Shown here piece after piece: positions 4,592 to 5,636 of a stretch of DNA of 5,636 bases. The notes beneath the pieces are model-generated. The model was not told the origin of the DNA. It did no database searches and was given only the letters and a program-made list of their open reading frames with translations. The stretch is from an uncultured Oscillospiraceae bacterium. Lineage in GTDB: Bacteria; Bacillota; Clostridia; Oscillospirales; Acutalibacteraceae. Positions within the stretch are counted from its first letter, which is position 1. The number at the start of each line of letters is the position of its first letter. Both the position numbers and the translations under genes were made by a program. The DNA is taken from contig CABSLJ010000160.1 of the NCBI GenBank assembly GCA_902478455.1, forward strand, positions 1-5,636, read 5' to 3'.

Positions 4592-5392
4592 ATGAAATAT
4601 CTTGCAAGCGTAAGCTTCGGAAAAGACAGCCTTTGCATGCTGTTGAAGCTGATCGAAAAAAACGCCCCTCTGGACGAGGTGGTATTCTATGACGCCGGGA
4701 TGGAATTCCGGGCTATTTACGAAACCAGAGACCGCGTACTCCCAATTCTTGAGCGGCGCGGCATTCCATACACCGAACTTCACCCGCCCCGCCCATTTAT
4801 CTTCGATATGCTGGAAAAGCCCGTATACAGCAAGGAGAACGGTCTTCACCATGGGTATTCCTGGTGCGGAGGCTGTGCGCGTTGGGGAACGGCGATGAAG
4901 ACAAACGCGTTGGACAGCCATGCGAAGAAGTATCACGATGATTTCGTCAAATACATCGGAATCGCAGCGGATGAACCGGCGCGTCTGGAACGACTTCCGA
5001 TCCGGACGACTTCTCCCCTGGCGGAATGGGGGATCAAAGAGAGCGACGCCCTAAGCTATTGCTACGAACGCGGATTCTTCTGGGAGGAAAACGGAATTCG
5101 CCTGTATGACGTCCTTGACCGTGTATCGTGCTGGTGTTGCGCCAACAAAAACCTGAAAGAGCTGCGCAACATCTATCGTTATCTTCCGGAATATTGGGGA
5201 CGATTGAGAGATTTGCAGAACAGAACGTGCCGCCCCATGAAAGGACCCGGAAAGAGCGTGTTTGACCTGGAACGGCGTTTTATTCTTGAGGACGAGCGCC
5301 TGCAAGCTGGAATGAGCATTACAAGCCGAGACTTTTTTGCGCGGCTGAAAACAATATCCGGCCCGGAACCGGGAAAGGAGGACAATAAATGA
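4592..5392 (+). CDS. PAPS-reductase-like PP-loop enzyme of phage type
   Basis: A 266-aa protein of the phosphoadenosine-phosphosulfate reductase/PP-loop (adenine nucleotide alpha-hydrolase) superfamily. The ATP pyrophosphate-binding loop is SFGKDS at residues 8-13, a variant of SGGKDS right after the first beta strand. Two Cys groups follow: W91-C92-G-G-C95-A-R-W98 and C180-W-C182-C183-A-N-K-N, the latter preceding a LKELRNIYRYLP helix. This layout is one I know from proteins annotated 'PAPS reductase' in Firmicute phages. The Cys groups could hold a zinc or an Fe-S cluster. True sulfate assimilation is unlikely in a phage; nucleic-acid or small-molecule modification is more plausible, but the substrate is unknown. 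I start at ATG 4592 (GGAGG at 4582-4586, 5 bases away); GTG 4580 would add four residues. It overlaps the next gene as ATGA. Confidence 0.83.
   Translation: MKYLASVSFGKDSLCMLLKLIEKNAPLDEVVFYDAGMEFRAIYETRDRVLPILERRGIPYTELHPPRPFIFDMLEKPVYSKENGLHHGYSWCGGCARWGTAMKTNALDSHAKKYHDDFVKYIGIAADEPARLERLPIRTTSPLAEWGIKESDALSYCYERGFFWEENGIRLYDVLDRVSCWCCANKNLKELRNIYRYLPEYWGRLRDLQNRTCRPMKGPGKSVFDLERRFILEDERLQAGMSITSRDFFARLKTISGPEPGKEDNK
5375..5381 (+). promoter_or_regulatory. Ribosome binding site of the last gene
   Basis: AAGGAGG, 7 bases before ATG 5389, within the end of the PP-loop gene. It supports a real gene in a frame too short within the window to be conspicuous. Confidence 0.8.
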
Positions 5393-5636
5393 AGTGCAAA
5401 TATTTAGATAGTGGCTACTGCATCAAGCTATCGGACGATGCTGTTGCACAGCCATGCATAGAAGGCCCTTGTTACTTAGAGGAGCCTATCACCAACGCCG
5501 ACCGCATCCGGGCTATGAGCGATGAGGAGATGGCGGAGGAGATGAAGCGCAGAGCTATCGACAGCATTTGCGATATTGTGTGTGGAGGAAAATGCGAAGC
5601 AATCGCCACGTTAAGCAAGACGAGCGAAGAAGTATG
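5389..5636 (+). CDS. Cys-containing phage protein (3' partial)
   Basis: At least 82 codons, open to the window end. It begins in an ATGA overlap with the PP-loop gene after a strong ribosome binding site. The N-terminus has four cysteines, C3-x7-C11-x11-C23-x4-C28, possibly a small metal-binding knuckle. Next comes ITNADRIRAMSDEEMAEEM (about residues 34-52), a segment I recognise from many small hypothetical proteins of Clostridia phages ('NADRIRAMSDEELA'). More Cys residues follow (in SICDIVCGGKCEA). The function of that group is not known to me. The N-terminal Cys part placed before the DRIRAM segment is less usual, since in many relatives that segment is close to the start. Confidence 0.72.
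   Translation, partial: MKCKYLDSGYCIKLSDDAVAQPCIEGPCYLEEPITNADRIRAMSDEEMAEEMKRRAIDSICDIVCGGKCEAIATLSKTSEEV

Noticed and set aside
5592..5636. Second start (ATG 5592) with GGAGG close upstream, in another frame
   Set aside because: Spacing of 3 bases is short and the frame of the gene at 5389 stays open with sensible Cys-containing sequence to the end of the window.

Overview
The window reads as part of the early (recombination and replication) module of a tailed-phage genome or prophage, probably from a Clostridia-type Firmicute. This rests on four observations. The genes are all on the + strand, short and tightly packed, with start/stop overlaps. Strong AAGGAGG-type ribosome binding sites precede most of them. 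The order RecT, YycJ-like metallo-beta-lactamase-fold protein, DnaD-like replisome organizer, RusA resolvase is that of a phage early region. The base composition is moderately GC-rich by eye, as in gut Oscillospiraceae/Lachnospiraceae phages. The host assignment is an inference; no integrase, capsid or host gene is in the window.

Layout. 2-646: 3' part of an unrecognised acidic, Cys-containing protein whose start lies upstream. 639-1787: RecT-family annealase. 1787-2497: MBL-fold hydrolase, a plausible nuclease partner of RecT. 2498-2648: the longest non-coding gap, with no promoter or terminator I can defend. 2649-3545: replisome organizer with an N-terminal winged-helix-like domain and a C-terminal DnaD-like tail; its low-complexity linker is encoded by what looks like a replication origin (3051-3194). 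3542-3748: small SH3/KOW-like basic protein. 3736-4173: RusA Holliday-junction resolvase. 4173-4361: one-pass membrane peptide. 4342-4527: small zinc-ribbon protein. 4528-4591: structured leader whose second hairpin covers the next ribosome binding site. 4592-5392: PAPS-reductase-like PP-loop enzyme. 5389-5636: 5' part of a Cys-containing phage protein running off the window.

Working together (inference): the replisome organizer would bind the origin inside its own gene and recruit host helicase-loading proteins. RecT and the MBL protein would process and anneal DNA ends, and RusA would cut branched intermediates before packaging. The PP-loop enzyme and the small Cys proteins are accessory genes of unknown purpose.

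The most notable signals are three. The first is the origin-like block: a 12-bp palindrome, helically phased GTAACG repeats, an 11-bp tandem repeat whose reading frame shifts from copy to copy, a nearly G-free strand and a flanking hairpin. The second is the RecT/MBL pair. The third is the hairpin that pairs with the Shine-Dalgarno of the PP-loop gene. No rRNA, tRNA, insertion sequence, CRISPR array or attachment site was seen.
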